DNA from: Bartonella kosoyi
GTDB taxonomy: Bacteria; Pseudomonadota; Alphaproteobacteria; Rhizobiales; Rhizobiaceae
Length of the DNA stretch: 64,000 bases
Assembly: GCF_003606325.2 (NCBI RefSeq)
Contig: NZ_CP031843.2
Location: 62,001 to 126,000 of the forward strand
Reading direction: 5' to 3'
Part shown: piece after piece, positions 7,304 through 16,904 of the stretch
How the letters are laid out: every line of letters begins with the position of its first letter
Numbering within the stretch: position 1 is the first letter of the stretch
The notes under the pieces: generated by a model
The model's input: the letters and a program-made list of their open reading frames with translations, nothing else
What the model was told of the DNA's origin: nothing
Database searches by the model: none
Program-made: the position numbers and the translations under genes

Positions 7304-7669
7304 ATGCAATCTCAAAATCTTAATATTGATCTTTTTGTTGGCAAAAAAATTCGCTTGAGACGACAAATGCTAAAAATGTCTCAAACAACTTTAGGGCATG
7401 CTCTAGGTGTAAGCTTTCAACAAATTCAAAAATACGAAAAAGGCTTAAATCGTGTCAGCGCGGGGCGGTTAATGCAAATTTCCGATATTTTGAATGTTCC
7501 GATTTCCTTTTTTTATGCGGATATCATCACAAAACAACAGCCTCCACACCATCACGATGAAGTTATTTCGAATACTGAAGAATACCTGTTGCTCAAAAGA
7601 TTTAGAACGCTCACCTCGATAAAACAAAAAGCCATTCTACAGCTTATCATGGATGAGAATGCAAGCTAA
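7304..7669 (+). CDS. Trp-type XRE-family DNA-binding protein (with Brt G)
   Basis: 121 residues starting MQSQNLNIDLFVGKKIRLRR, the most distinct N-terminus of the four intact paralogues. The helix-turn-helix (SQTTLGHALGVS, QQIQKYEKGLNRV) is intact. The 3' half is almost the same as the gene at 6555. ATG 7304 follows GCGGGAGGGTAAA. It is the last unit of the array. Family role as above: a Trp-like DNA-binding protein whose targets in this strain are unknown. Confidence 0.85.
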   Translation: MQSQNLNIDLFVGKKIRLRRQMLKMSQTTLGHALGVSFQQIQKYEKGLNRVSAGRLMQISDILNVPISFFYADIITKQQPPHHHDEVISNTEEYLLLKRFRTLTSIKQKAILQLIMDENAS

Positions 7670-8325
7670 CACCACGCACGAGCGCACCACATTCTCTATA
7701 ACGCGCAACACACTCATAGAGCCTACACGCTCTCTGTTCTTACCTCATACACCTTTAAAGGACACAAAGCCCTTTCTCGATCCAATTTCTCAGCAATCAG
7801 GCTTCTCAGAACGAAACTCCGCTTTCCGTTTCATGGGGTTGATTTCACAAGATTATTCGGACAAGTTTCCCCACACAATATCCACGCGTCATTCTCATAA
7901 AACAACGCCTCATAGATTTACAAAATTTCTATCATCCGTCTCAATGAGATTTTACAACACAACGGGATAAATTTCCCCCAAATCCTCAAAAATCTCAAAA
8001 AATTTTGTGCAAATTTTTAAAAAGCTTGCGTCTTGGCACTTTTTATGGTCTTGCAAAGAACTGAAAAGCAAGAATACATCAAGGTCCTTTTTGTCCTTAA
8101 GCTTTTCTCTGCAAAGCTCATAAGAAAACTTATGAGAAAACCCCATGAGAAAATCCATGGTAAGACAGATGAAAAGCACACAAAGACCATGAGGGAACCG
8201 CAAAACAAACAAGAAATTTTGAACCTAAAAACAACAAAAGAGTTCACTGTTAAGGCAGCAAAGAAAAGCGCCGTAAGGACAAAGTAAGAGAACTCTTTTT
8301 GCAAGAAGAGAATTGGACAGAAACG
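7670..8325. other. Intergenic region between the Brt/Trp array and efp
   Basis: No gene can be supported. Open frames on either strand here are short, Lys- or Phe-rich and lack convincing ribosome sites. The sequence has several ATGAGAAAA-type direct repeats around 8120-8165. The efp promoter should lie in its last part. Confidence 0.4.
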
Positions 8326-8901
8326 ATGAAAATTAATGGTAATGAAATTCGCCCCGGGAATGTGATAGAGCATCAAGGAAGTTTGTGGGTTGCCGTCAAA
8401 TGCAACGCTGTAAAGCCTGGAAAAGGTGGTGCATTTAATCAAGTTGAACTGAAAAATTTACTGGATGGTACAAAACTCAATGAACGCTTTCGTGCCGCTG
8501 AAACGGTTGAAAGGGTCCGCCTTGAACAAAAAGATTTTACCTTTCTTTATCAACAAGGGGATGCTTTGGTCTTTATGGATTCAGAGTCTTATGAACAATT
8601 GGAATTGCAAAAAGACTTTGTTGGTGAACGCGCTGCTTTCTTGCAAGATGGGATGACTGTCACAGTTGAACTTTATCAAGAAAAGCCTATCGGCATCTCC
8701 CTACCTGATCAAGTTGCTGTCACGATTGTGGAAGCTGATCCAGCTCTTAAAGGACAAACGGTGACCTCCTCTTATAAACCCGCCATTCTTGAAAACGGGA
8801 TTCGTATTCTTGTGCCCCCTTTTATGAATGCCGGTGAGCGTATCATTGTCGACACCAACGAGTTGATCTATTTGCGTCGTGCAAATGAAAAAGATAAATA
8901 A
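8326..8901 (+). CDS. efp: Elongation factor P
   Basis: 191 residues, full length for EF-P. The start [12 protein letters not shown] is typical of the family, so ATG 8326 is used rather than the in-frame ATG 27 bases earlier. The three domains are recognisable: a KOW-like N-domain with the tip loop VKPGKGGAF (Lys33 is the residue modified by EpmA-type lysylation in many bacteria), then two OB domains ending in [16 protein letters not shown]. The protein binds stalled ribosomes and speeds peptide bond formation at proline stretches. It is followed 12 bases later by suhB, probably in one transcript. Confidence 0.95.
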   Translation: MKINGNEIRPGNVIEHQGSLWVAVKCNAVKPGKGGAFNQVELKNLLDGTKLNERFRAAETVERVRLEQKDFTFLYQQGDALVFMDSESYEQLELQKDFVGERAAFLQDGMTVTVELYQEKPIGISLPDQVAVTIVEADPALKGQTVTSSYKPAILENGIRILVPPFMNAGERIIVDTNELIYLRRANEKDK

Positions 8902-8913
8902 AGGAATAACAAG

Positions 8914-9705
8914 ATGGCCCATTCTGCAATCATGAATGTCATGGTGCAAGCTGCCATGAAAGCAGGACGCTCGTTGGTGCGTGATTACGGTGAAGTGCAA
9001 AATTTGCAAGTGTCCTTAAAAGGACCAGCCGATTACGTCAGTCAAGCAGACCGTAAAGCAGAAAAAATTATTTTCACTGAACTGAGCAAAGCACGCCCCA
9101 AATTCGGTTTTCTGATGGAAGAGTCTGAGGAAATCATTGGAGAGGATTCACAACATCGTTTTATTGTTGACCCTTTAGATGGTACCACAAATTTTCTCCA
9201 TGGCATTCCTTTTTTTGCTGTTTCCATTGCTTTAGAAAGCCAAGGCAAAATCGTTGCGGGTGTCATTTACAATCCGGTAAGTGATGAGCTCTTTACCGCA
9301 GAACGGGGCAGTGGTGCTTTTTTCAACGACCGGCGCTGCCGCGTTTCCGCACGGAAAAGATTAGAAGATTGTGTCATTGCCACCGGCATGCCTCATTTTG
9401 GACGCCCAGGTCATGGAACCTACCTTATTGAATTACGCAATATGATGATGGAAGTTGCTGGACTTCGCCGTTTTGGCGCAGCATCCCTTGATTTAGCCTA
9501 TGTTGCTGCTGGAAGAACTGATGGCTATTGGGAAGACAACCTGCAAATTTGGGATATGGCTGCTGGAATCTTAATGGTTCGCGAAGCCGGTGGTTTTGTC
9601 ACCGATAAAGAAGGGGGGGATGATATCTTCCGCAAAAAAAATATCCTCGCCGGCAATGAACACATTCGCACCAAACTAGAAAAAGTTCTCAAAAAAGGCA
9701 TTTAG
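8914..9705 (+). CDS. suhB: Inositol-1-monophosphatase family protein SuhB
   Basis: 263 residues. The metal-binding motifs of the family are present: EESEE near residue 70, DPLDGTTNFLHGIPF near 88-102, and WDMAAGILMVREAGG near 213-227. The enzyme hydrolyses inositol monophosphate or similar phosphates using Mg2+; in proteobacteria SuhB also joins rRNA antitermination complexes. Pairing with efp is common in Rhizobiales. A 5'- and 3'-truncated copy of this gene follows. Confidence 0.93.
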   Translation: MAHSAIMNVMVQAAMKAGRSLVRDYGEVQNLQVSLKGPADYVSQADRKAEKIIFTELSKARPKFGFLMEESEEIIGEDSQHRFIVDPLDGTTNFLHGIPFFAVSIALESQGKIVAGVIYNPVSDELFTAERGSGAFFNDRRCRVSARKRLEDCVIATGMPHFGRPGHGTYLIELRNMMMEVAGLRRFGAASLDLAYVAAGRTDGYWEDNLQIWDMAAGILMVREAGGFVTDKEGGDDIFRKKNILAGNEHIRTKLEKVLKKGI

Positions 9706-9732
9706 CTCTCAAAAAAAAATCTTAAAACCACC

Positions 9733-10255
9733 AGATTACGTCAACCAAACCGATCGCAAAGTAGAAAAAATTATTTTCAATTAACTAAGCAAAGTGCGCC
9801 CCAAATTCGGTTTTCTGATGGAAGAGTCTGAGGAAATCATTGGAGAGGATTCACAACATCGTTTTATTGTTGACCCTTTAGATGGCACCACAAATTTTCT
9901 CCATGGCATTCCTTTTTTTGCTGTTTCCATTGCTTTAGAAAGCCAAGGCAAAATCGTTGCAGCTGTCATTTACAACCCCGTGAATGATGAGCTCTTTACC
10001 GCAGAACGGGGCAGTGGTGCTTTTTTCAACGACCGGCGCTGCCGCGTTTCCGCACGGAAAAGATTAGAAGATTGTGTCATTGCCACCGGCATGCCTCATT
10101 TTGGACGCCCAGGTCATGGAACCTACCTTATTGAATTACGCAATATGATGATGGAAGTTGCTGGACTTCGCCGTTTTGGCGCAGCATCCCTTGATTTAGC
10201 CTATGTTGCGGCTGGAAGAACTGATGGCTATTGGGAAGACAACCTGCAAATTTGC
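9733..10255 (+). pseudogene. Partial duplicate of suhB
   Basis: The sequence from about 9733 corresponds to suhB from GAD-YVSQADRKAEKI onwards and is nearly identical from 9795 to 10252. An in-frame TAA (AATTAACTAAGC at about 9780) disrupts the early part. The copy stops abruptly after DNLQIW, with the following sequence unrelated, so the last motif WDMAAG is missing and the product could not be an active enzyme. The open frame from 9794 to 10324 is a by-product. The near identity suggests a recent duplication or gene conversion. Confidence 0.85.
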
Positions 10256-10652
10256 AATAGAACACCCCGCATACAAAGGGTTCACAAAACAATCACCAAC
10301 GATCAAGCCCCCCAAAAAACCTAAAGATACAATGACAGCCTAGCCAATATTATTGACACTGTTGTTCCCCTCAGTTCCCCTACAAACAAACCAGAAAACA
10401 AAAATCACCATCACAACAAAACGCTCTCAAAAACAATAAATACACCTGCTGCAAAAACCTCCCCTACCCTTTTTAAGAAATCACCCTTACACTGCCGAAA
10501 AAAAATCGACTCTAAAAACACCCCTCTTTTTTAAGAGCTGCCGCCTATACCTTTCATTGCGTTTCACTGCTCTTCACAAAAATACGCCATTATGCAAATT
10601 TCCATTAATATACTAATATATAACTGTTACCGACCTCTCCTTCTTTCAAGCA
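10256..10652. other. Intergenic region, A/C-rich
   Basis: No gene or clear structure is seen between the broken suhB copy and the minus-strand gene that ends at 10653. It is rich in short A and C runs. Confidence 0.35.
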
Positions 10653-11915
10653 TTATTCCAACGTATTTATCAAATAGGCGTAAGATTTATTGTAATTCAA
10701 ATATCTATTTGCAAGAACCGCTTCCTGTATTTCATTCTCGAACTGTTTTTGATCTTTTTCGATAGCCTCTTCCAATTTCTTTACCTTCTCTTCACCGAAG
10801 ATAGCTTTTAATTTTGTTTGTCTGGTAAGCTGCTCCCAAAAAATCAACCGGTTATCGCATTTCTCATTTGATGATTTCATCCATTCTTTAATGCCTAATT
10901 TATAAGCTTCTTCAAATGTCGGTATCTTTTCATTAAGGACTACTAGGTCTTTTTTCTCTTCTTTATCTCTCTTTCTACAAGCCTTCATTGCCTTTTCAAC
11001 CGTGGAGTAACGACAATTTTCCTCAAAGGCCATATATCCTTCTTTCACCGTATCAATAAGCTGCTTATAGTAAATAAAAGTCTCTCTCGCCGCCTTATAA
11101 TCACTGGAAACATCATACAATAATGATAAAAGTTCTCTTTTACAAACGCATAGTACATCACAGTCACCAGGCATGGTCCCAAATCCTCGCAGTATCTTTT
11201 TTAGCGTTTCATATTCTGTATATTTAGGTATATCTTCAAACCAAATTTCCAGAGATGCTAAGTCACGATAGAGCCCTGAAGCCTTATCTTTTTGTTGCTG
11301 TTTATATTCCGCTGTAATCATATCATCAATCATATATAACCACCAATGAAACAACAGCATTGTAGGCTTATAGCGCTTTTTTCTCGTCAGAGGATCTACA
11401 AACTTTTCAATAATTATCCTGTTCTTTCTCATCAATCGCACAACTTTAGGATAAGTTTCCTTAAAAATTGGACGCTTCATTAATTCATTTATTCTTTCGA
11501 TGTGCTCAGCAGTAAATTCCACTTCCATCGCCTTTTCATAGAGAAAAAACGTATCTGCATATCCTTGAGCACAAATATCTCGTATCATTGGATGCTGCTG
11601 TTCTTTAGATTCAGAAATGTGCCCAATTTTTTTTATCCCTAATATACTCCTTTCCCAATATCTTACTTCTTCATCCCATTGTTTAATCCATTCTTTCGGT
11701 ATTCTTTGAGTTTTTTGAAAAAGCTTTTGTTCCCATTGTGCAATAATATTTCGATATATCGCGCACTCTCGATCTTTCAGCTGCAGTAATTTCTCACATT
11801 TCTCAAGTTGTTCACTTAATTGCTTTTTTTGATGATTTGCTAACCAAAGACTACAGATTATGCCCCCTGCTATAAATATTCCTACTATAACTATGAAAGT
11901 ATCGTAATTACCCAT
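10653..11915 (-). CDS. Membrane-anchored helical protein of unknown function
   Basis: 420 residues; I do not recognise the family. Residues 6-26 (TFIVIVGIFIAGGIICSLWL) form one membrane segment at the N-terminus. It is followed by a probable coiled coil (residues 28-75, KKQLSEQLEKCEKLLQLKDR) and a long charged, mostly helical part rich in Lys, Glu, Trp and Tyr. ATG 11915 has a good ribosome site (AAGGAGCGAGG). It stands alone between the suhB copy and an integrase remnant, with long non-coding flanks, as expected of an acquired gene. The reading frame is intact, so it is probably still used. Confidence 0.75.
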   Translation of the reverse strand: MGNYDTFIVIVGIFIAGGIICSLWLANHQKKQLSEQLEKCEKLLQLKDRECAIYRNIIAQWEQKLFQKTQRIPKEWIKQWDEEVRYWERSILGIKKIGHISESKEQQHPMIRDICAQGYADTFFLYEKAMEVEFTAEHIERINELMKRPIFKETYPKVVRLMRKNRIIIEKFVDPLTRKKRYKPTMLLFHWWLYMIDDMITAEYKQQQKDKASGLYRDLASLEIWFEDIPKYTEYETLKKILRGFGTMPGDCDVLCVCKRELLSLLYDVSSDYKAARETFIYYKQLIDTVKEGYMAFEENCRYSTVEKAMKACRKRDKEEKKDLVVLNEKIPTFEEAYKLGIKEWMKSSNEKCDNRLIFWEQLTRQTKLKAIFGEEKVKKLEEAIEKDQKQFENEIQEAVLANRYLNYNKSYAYLINTLE

Positions 11916-12551
11916 CCTCGCTCCTTTTTCTCCTCACCGACATTTCACACAGCTCTCTTATCGGCTCCTCGATATTGTATCAATATGTATATAACGGATT
12001 CAAAGTTTTCTATATATTCTGCGTTAACAAAAATAGCATACAAAATATAGATAATAATATTGATAAATACAAACAATTCGTATTTTAATTATACTGCTCT
12101 TGTGCTTTATACGCTTTAAAGAAAAGCTTTATAACTCTTAAAATGAACTTCCCCGATAGAGTGGTTCAAAGTACTCAAAAGCCTAACACAGCAAAACATG
12201 GCTGCGTGCTCTCTTAGCTCTGTTTTGTAAAATCGATAAAAAGCATTTCTCAGCCCATTTATCGGCTCTTTTTCCATAAGCCGGCACCATCACACATTTT
12301 GCCACCCTCCAATGTTGCTACAACCCTTAAAACTTGAGAGGATTCATAAGAAGCATTGTTCTTTCTCAAGTGTTTTACGCCATACAGACTTCCCTACTTT
12401 TTACATGCAAGAGACATGATTTTAATTGATTCACCATCATAGGTTTAAAATAAGAAAATCCTATGATTTTAGAAGCTCTCATCCAACGTGGAAAACAATG
12501 AATTATCCTTATAAATCAACGTGAAGACAGTTATAAAGAGAGCGATTCCCT
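11916..12551. other. Intergenic region with a second copy of the integrase upstream segment
   Basis: From about 12275 to 12500 the plus strand (CCGGCACCATCACACATTTT, GATTCATAAGAAGCATT, ACATGCAAGAGACATGATTT) matches 13115-13340, which covers the 5' end and upstream DNA of the minus-strand integrase. So the integrase body is flanked on both sides by copies of its own 5' region. No gene is seen from 11916 to 12270, which is very AT-rich. Confidence 0.5.
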
Positions 12552-13195
12552 TCAATTCATAGCTGGTCTATTAATGGTTTTATAGAGTTGTTTACCTAAG
12601 AGAGCGCGTGCTTTTTCTACTGCTTGTAAATCAACATTTAATCCCAAAGCAGCCACATGTTTGAGACAAATATTAAGACGACTAAGAGCTCTATTAGCTG
12701 TTGCTGCTTTTGTATGCCAAATGGGAGCAAAGGTATCACGTATCTCTGTTTGTGTAATTTCTGAAATGGGCAAACATCCTAATTTAGGGAGAATATGAAG
12801 TTGTAAAGGCGAAAACCAATCTCCATTTTTCCCATCTCTTTTTAATTCAGCTTTACGGCTTTCAAAAGTATCCAAAGCAATATCTTTTAAATAATGGAGA
12901 TTGCTTATTGCCTCACGCTTTTGTTTTTCACGTTCTTTAATGGGGTCACGCCCTTCACGCAAAACAGAACGCCACCCAGTTGCCAATTCACGGGCTTGTT
13001 TTAAAGAGACATGTCTCAAAGCGCACCCAATCCCATTTCACGACGGCGCCCGTGAAGGGTATAACGATAAATCCATTGAGCACCTCCATCTTTACGTTTA
13101 TGAAGAAGCAAACCGGCACCATCACACACTTTACCAGCCCGTGGGTGTTGCGATACAGCTCTTGGCATTTGAGAGCGTTCATAAGAACCATTTTT
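12552..13195 (-). pseudogene. Phage/P4-type tyrosine integrase, frameshifted and truncated
   Basis: Reading from 13195 down, one frame gives GKVCDGAGLLLHKRKDGG, QWIYRYTLHGRRREMGLGAL, the N-terminal arm-binding domain of P4-type integrases. A one-base shift near 13018 moves it to a second frame with RHVSLKQARELA, REGRDPIKERE, WFSPLQLHILPKLG, ISEITQTEIRDTF and the core-binding helices up to ALLGKQLYK. It stops there: the catalytic domain with the R..HxxR..Y residues is missing. It cannot be an active recombinase. Related 5' fragments are scattered through the window. Confidence 0.8.
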
Positions 13196-13270
13196 AGTCT
13201 TTTCTTATACACATTTGATCCACACACTCCTCCCGCTTATGACGTGCAAGCAAGTGATGTTAATTGATTC

Positions 13271-13607
13271 AAGATAAACAGATTTGAAATGAGAGAATCT
13301 TACGATATTCGGGACTCTCATTCGATATGAATAAGGTTGAATTATCTATATAAATTAATGCGTTGTCAATTAATAAATATTAACTTGGCATCGTTTTATA
13401 TTCTACATAAAGAAAGCATTTTTATAAAGATGCTCCCTTTCAAGCATAAAAAAGCACAACCAGAATTCAAAAAGAAAAACGCCTCAATTTTTGCCCCTCT
13501 TTTTTATCTTAATTCTTGCCTCTCTTTTTCCCATGAGCCCTTAAATGATCATCCTCTGCTTATAAAAATGGTATTTCCCCCAGTTACTGCTCTTGTATTA
13601 AGAGCCC
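13271..13607. other. Intergenic region downstream of the ABC exporter
   Basis: No gene. The plus-strand open frame here runs antisense into the ABC exporter and has no family features. The first part belongs to the integrase upstream segment. Confidence 0.35.
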
Positions 13608-15398
13608 TTATTCAGGTGAAAATTGCAATTTTGCAAGATAAGCATAAACACCATTTTTTGCCACAAGTTCGGCATGGGTTCCTTCTTCCACAAGGGCGCC
13701 TTTATCCATCACGAGAATACGATCCGCTTTTAAAATGGTTGCCAAACGGTGCGCAATCACCAATGTTGTACGGTTTTGCATCAAACCTTCTAAGGCTTCT
13801 TGCACGAGTTTTTCACTTTTTGCATCTAAAGCAGATGTCGCTTCATCAAGCAGCAAGAGCGGTGCATTTCTTAAAATCGCCCGTGCAATACCAATGCGCT
13901 GTTTTTGCCCTCCAGAAAGCATGGTACCGCGTTCTCCCACTTCTGTATCCAAGCCATCAGGCAAATTTTCAATAAATTCAAAGGCATTGGCTGCTTTAGC
14001 AGCCGCAATAATTTCCTCTTCCAGGGCATTTTCAGTTCCAAAAACAATATTATCGCGCAATGTACCATCAAAAATAGCAACATCTTGCGGAACATAAGAG
14101 ATTGCACCACGTAAATCTTGCAGAGAAAGGCGATCAATTTCCAGACCATCCAGCCGAATTTTTCCACTTGTTGGGTCATAAAAACGCAGGATTAAAGAAA
14201 AAATGGTACTTTTCCCCGCTCCTGAAGCACCAACAAAAGCAACTGTTTCACCGGCTTTGATAGAAAAGGAAAGCGAGCGTAAAATCTTCTCTTGAGGTCG
14301 AGAAGGATAGGTAAAATCAACATGATCAAAAATAAGTTCGCCTCGAACAGGGCGCTCCAATGATAAAGGATTTTTAGGTGCTAAAATCATAGGTTTTTCC
14401 TGCAACAATTCGGCCAATCGTTCAGCCGCACCTGCTGCTTGAATGAGTTCTGCCCCCAGTTCTGATAATTGGGCAAAGGTTGAAGCTCCAAAAACGGCAT
14501 AAAGGACAAATTGCCCTAATGTCCCCCCTGTCATCGTCCCATTCAAAACATCATGCGATCCAATCCACAAAACAGCCACCACACTGCTAAAAACCAAAAA
14601 AATCGCAAAACCAGTAAAAAAGGAACGCAAAATTACAGAAGCCCGTGCTGTCTGAAAGGCGCGTTCTATCATCCGTGAAAAACGTGTCGCAACAAATTTT
14701 TCAGCGGTAAAAGCTTGTACCGTACGAATAGCGCTAACCTGTTCTGTTGCAACAGCATTAGCATCGGCGACACGATCTTGCGCCGCGCGTGTGCGTGTAC
14801 GTACCCTGCGTCCAAAAGCCACCAAAGGAATTGCCACAACAGGAATAGCAGCCAGAACCAGCAAAGATAATTTAGCATTGGTGATCACCATCATCACGAC
14901 AGCCCCGATCACGATAATCAACTGACGCAAAGCGGTAGAGGCGGTTGAACCAACGGCCAATTTTATTTGTGTCGTATCTGTTAGAAGTCTTGAAACAATC
15001 TCACCTGAATGCGACCGATCAAAAAAAGCTGGCGAAAGTTTCATAATATGGATAAACACATCCCGCCGTAAATCGGCAACAATCCGTTCTCCCAAGGTGA
15101 TGACACAATAATAACGGCAAGCTGAAGAAAATGCGAGAATCAAGGCTAATAAAAACAAAATGCCAAAGTAAAAATTGATATGTCCATGGCTTGAGCGAGA
15201 AAATCCATGATCAAACATTTGGCGGATCGCTATGGGTAAAGCTAATGTAACAAGAGCTGCAACAGACAAAGCAAGAAAGGCAAAGATAAACAACCAACGA
15301 TAGCGCAAAAGATAAGGAACAAAAATGGCAAGTGAAGAAAAGGAAGATTTCTCAAGAGAGGATTTTGTAGATTTTTCTGAATGACGATATAATTTCAT
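13608..15398 (-). CDS. ABC exporter, fused permease/ATPase (MsbA/LmrA type)
   Basis: 596 residues: an N-terminal membrane domain with about six helices (residues 25-320) and a C-terminal nucleotide-binding domain with Walker A GASGAGKST, signature LSGGQKQR and Walker B LLLLDEATSALD. Half-transporters of this type dimerise in the inner membrane and export lipids or drugs. The exact substrate cannot be read from the sequence; Rhizobiales carry a close relative upstream of rpmE. The gene is divergent from rpmE, and the 209-base gap between them holds two copies of TTAAAGGATTTATAAAAC (about 15418-15455). Confidence 0.88.
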   Translation of the reverse strand: MKLYRHSEKSTKSSLEKSSFSSLAIFVPYLLRYRWLFIFAFLALSVAALVTLALPIAIRQMFDHGFSRSSHGHINFYFGILFLLALILAFSSACRYYCVITLGERIVADLRRDVFIHIMKLSPAFFDRSHSGEIVSRLLTDTTQIKLAVGSTASTALRQLIIVIGAVVMMVITNAKLSLLVLAAIPVVAIPLVAFGRRVRTRTRAAQDRVADANAVATEQVSAIRTVQAFTAEKFVATRFSRMIERAFQTARASVILRSFFTGFAIFLVFSSVVAVLWIGSHDVLNGTMTGGTLGQFVLYAVFGASTFAQLSELGAELIQAAGAAERLAELLQEKPMILAPKNPLSLERPVRGELIFDHVDFTYPSRPQEKILRSLSFSIKAGETVAFVGASGAGKSTIFSLILRFYDPTSGKIRLDGLEIDRLSLQDLRGAISYVPQDVAIFDGTLRDNIVFGTENALEEEIIAAAKAANAFEFIENLPDGLDTEVGERGTMLSGGQKQRIGIARAILRNAPLLLLDEATSALDAKSEKLVQEALEGLMQNRTTLVIAHRLATILKADRILVMDKGALVEEGTHAELVAKNGVYAYLAKLQFSPE

Positions 15399-15607
15399 AA
15401 AACTTCGCTCACTATATTAAAGGATTTATAAAACTATTAAAGGATTTATAAAACTTGACAAAATGATGTATCTTGAACACTTGTTTTTTAATGCGTGCTC
15501 AGCTATAGGAATAGATACTTTAATCAATGTATCAAAAAGACAAAGGAAGCGCACTTAAAAAATCGAGTAAGTGTTCTTTCATTCTGTAAACGTAAAAGGT
15601 TTGACGC

Positions 15608-15829
15608 ATGAAAGCGAATATTCATCCTAACTATCACAAAATTACCGTTGTTATGACGGATGGAACTCAATATACAACGCGCTCCACTTGGGGAAAAGAA
15701 GGGGATACGCTCAATCTAGATATTGATCCAAGAACACATCCAGCATGGACAGGTGGGTCCCAGACACTTGTAGACCGTGGCGGTCGCCTTTCTAAGTTCA
15801 AAAATCGTTTTGGCAATATTGGTATGTAA
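15608..15829 (+). CDS. rpmE: 50S ribosomal protein L31
   Basis: 73 residues, starting [19 protein letters not shown] and holding the family run [21 protein letters not shown]. It is the zinc-free form: the CxxC pairs of zinc-binding L31 are absent. Single gene, divergent from the ABC exporter and followed by a strong terminator at 15874. Confidence 0.95.
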   Translation: MKANIHPNYHKITVVMTDGTQYTTRSTWGKEGDTLNLDIDPRTHPAWTGGSQTLVDRGGRLSKFKNRFGNIGM

Positions 15830-15873
15830 AAACCTCATCCTCGTGAGGTACAAAGATTTTAAACCAAACGATT

Positions 15874-15901
15874 GCCTCATTAGAGTTATGAGGCTTTTTT
15901 T
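15874..15901 (+). terminator. Rho-independent terminator of rpmE
   Basis: GCCTCAT-TAGAGTT-ATGAGGC followed by seven T. The 7-bp stem with U tract lies 44 bases after the rpmE stop. Confidence 0.9.
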
Positions 15902-16489
15902 GTGCTGTAATGGAGTGCACTTTAAAGAGTGATTTAAAAACGCATCCAACAGAAATAGATCGGTCTCAACCCCTTATAAATCGTGATGGTTGCGTTTTTT
16001 TTTAATTCAAAAATCATTTTGTGATATAGCTCTATCAAGAGCACCTAAAATACGCCTTAGTGGCTAAATATAGGTGCTTTTTCCCCTTATAGCGTATCAG
16101 TTTTGTAGAAGGCTTTGAACCCTTTATATTTAAATCACAAAATCATAATTGGATTATATTGCATAAAGATGCTTTCTCATTTTTCCATTTAGCACACGGT
16201 AACATACCATTGAGCCCCCCTAAGAAGCTTTCCCCTTATATCATGACTTCATAAGCCGCGTGAAAAAGACAAAACAAGCCGTTTGGGTGTCTTAAGGTCA
16301 AGGACGCAGTGAGTCCACCCTACAAGACTTCCGCTCTACAAGATTTCCATTGTGCTTAAAGACCAAGGTTTGTTATAGTCCCTTCATTAAATGCAGCTCT
16401 AATGTCATGATTTTTGAGAACAATTCTTAAGAATTTGAGAGACTGTCCACCTCTCATTTTGATTTATACACAACCAAAGTGCGCTCTCT
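15902..16489. other. Intergenic region with one long-stem hairpin
   Basis: No gene. AGCACCTA (16040-16047) pairs with TAGGTGCT (16071-16078), followed by a T run; a short GCC/GGC stem lies inside. It could be a terminator or a small structured RNA. The rest shows nothing clear. Confidence 0.4.
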
Positions 16490-16831
16490 TTATTCAGGGA
16501 GAATAAGAACATACCCTTCAGGTGCTAAACGGTATAAGAGAGCATCATACCCCCACATAGCAGACATGCAGCAAATAGAAAAAACGCCTTCACCAATTGC
16601 TATGAGTAGTGTGAACGATATAGCGGCTTCATCTGCTGTTGCTTCGCGGCGTTGTAAGTAGTATCCGACAAAAAAGAAAAAGCACGTGAGTCCACTCGCT
16701 CCCGTAAAGAAGCTTAGTACGGCATGAACCAGTCCACGCATGTTGAATAAGATAAGAAAAATTATGAAAAAAAACACTCCGAATATTCCAGCGAATATCC
16801 CACGTACGATATGGCAAAATTTTCGCATCAT
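16490..16831 (-). CDS. Small integral membrane protein, unknown function
   Basis: 113 residues, very hydrophobic, with three likely membrane segments (GIFAGIFGVFFFIIFLILF, VLSFFTGASGLTCFFFFVGY and FTLLIAIGEGVFSICCMSA). It has no recognised family motif. The ribosome site is weak and the flanks are long and non-coding, so it could be a decaying or acquired gene. The clean three-helix pattern favours a real protein. Confidence 0.5.
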   Translation of the reverse strand: MMRKFCHIVRGIFAGIFGVFFFIIFLILFNMRGLVHAVLSFFTGASGLTCFFFFVGYYLQRREATADEAAISFTLLIAIGEGVFSICCMSAMWGYDALLYRLAPEGYVLILPE

Positions 16832-16904
16832 AATTGCAGAAACGCTCTGCTCTGCGTATCGATTTTTTTGATGCTTGTATTCTTAGAAGATATGCTGTCC
16901 ACAA

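Noticed and set aside
8017..8442. Open frames on both strands upstream of efp as genes
   Set aside because: The minus-strand frame overlaps the efp start and the plus-strand one is low-complexity Lys-rich; neither has a ribosome site or family features.
9794..10324. Second functional inositol monophosphatase
   Set aside because: It lacks both the N-terminal part and the WDMAAG metal-binding motif and follows an in-frame stop in the homologous region.
13337..13975. 212-codon plus-strand frame as a gene
   Set aside because: Over half of it is antisense to the conserved ATPase domain of the ABC exporter, and the rest is AT-rich intergenic DNA.
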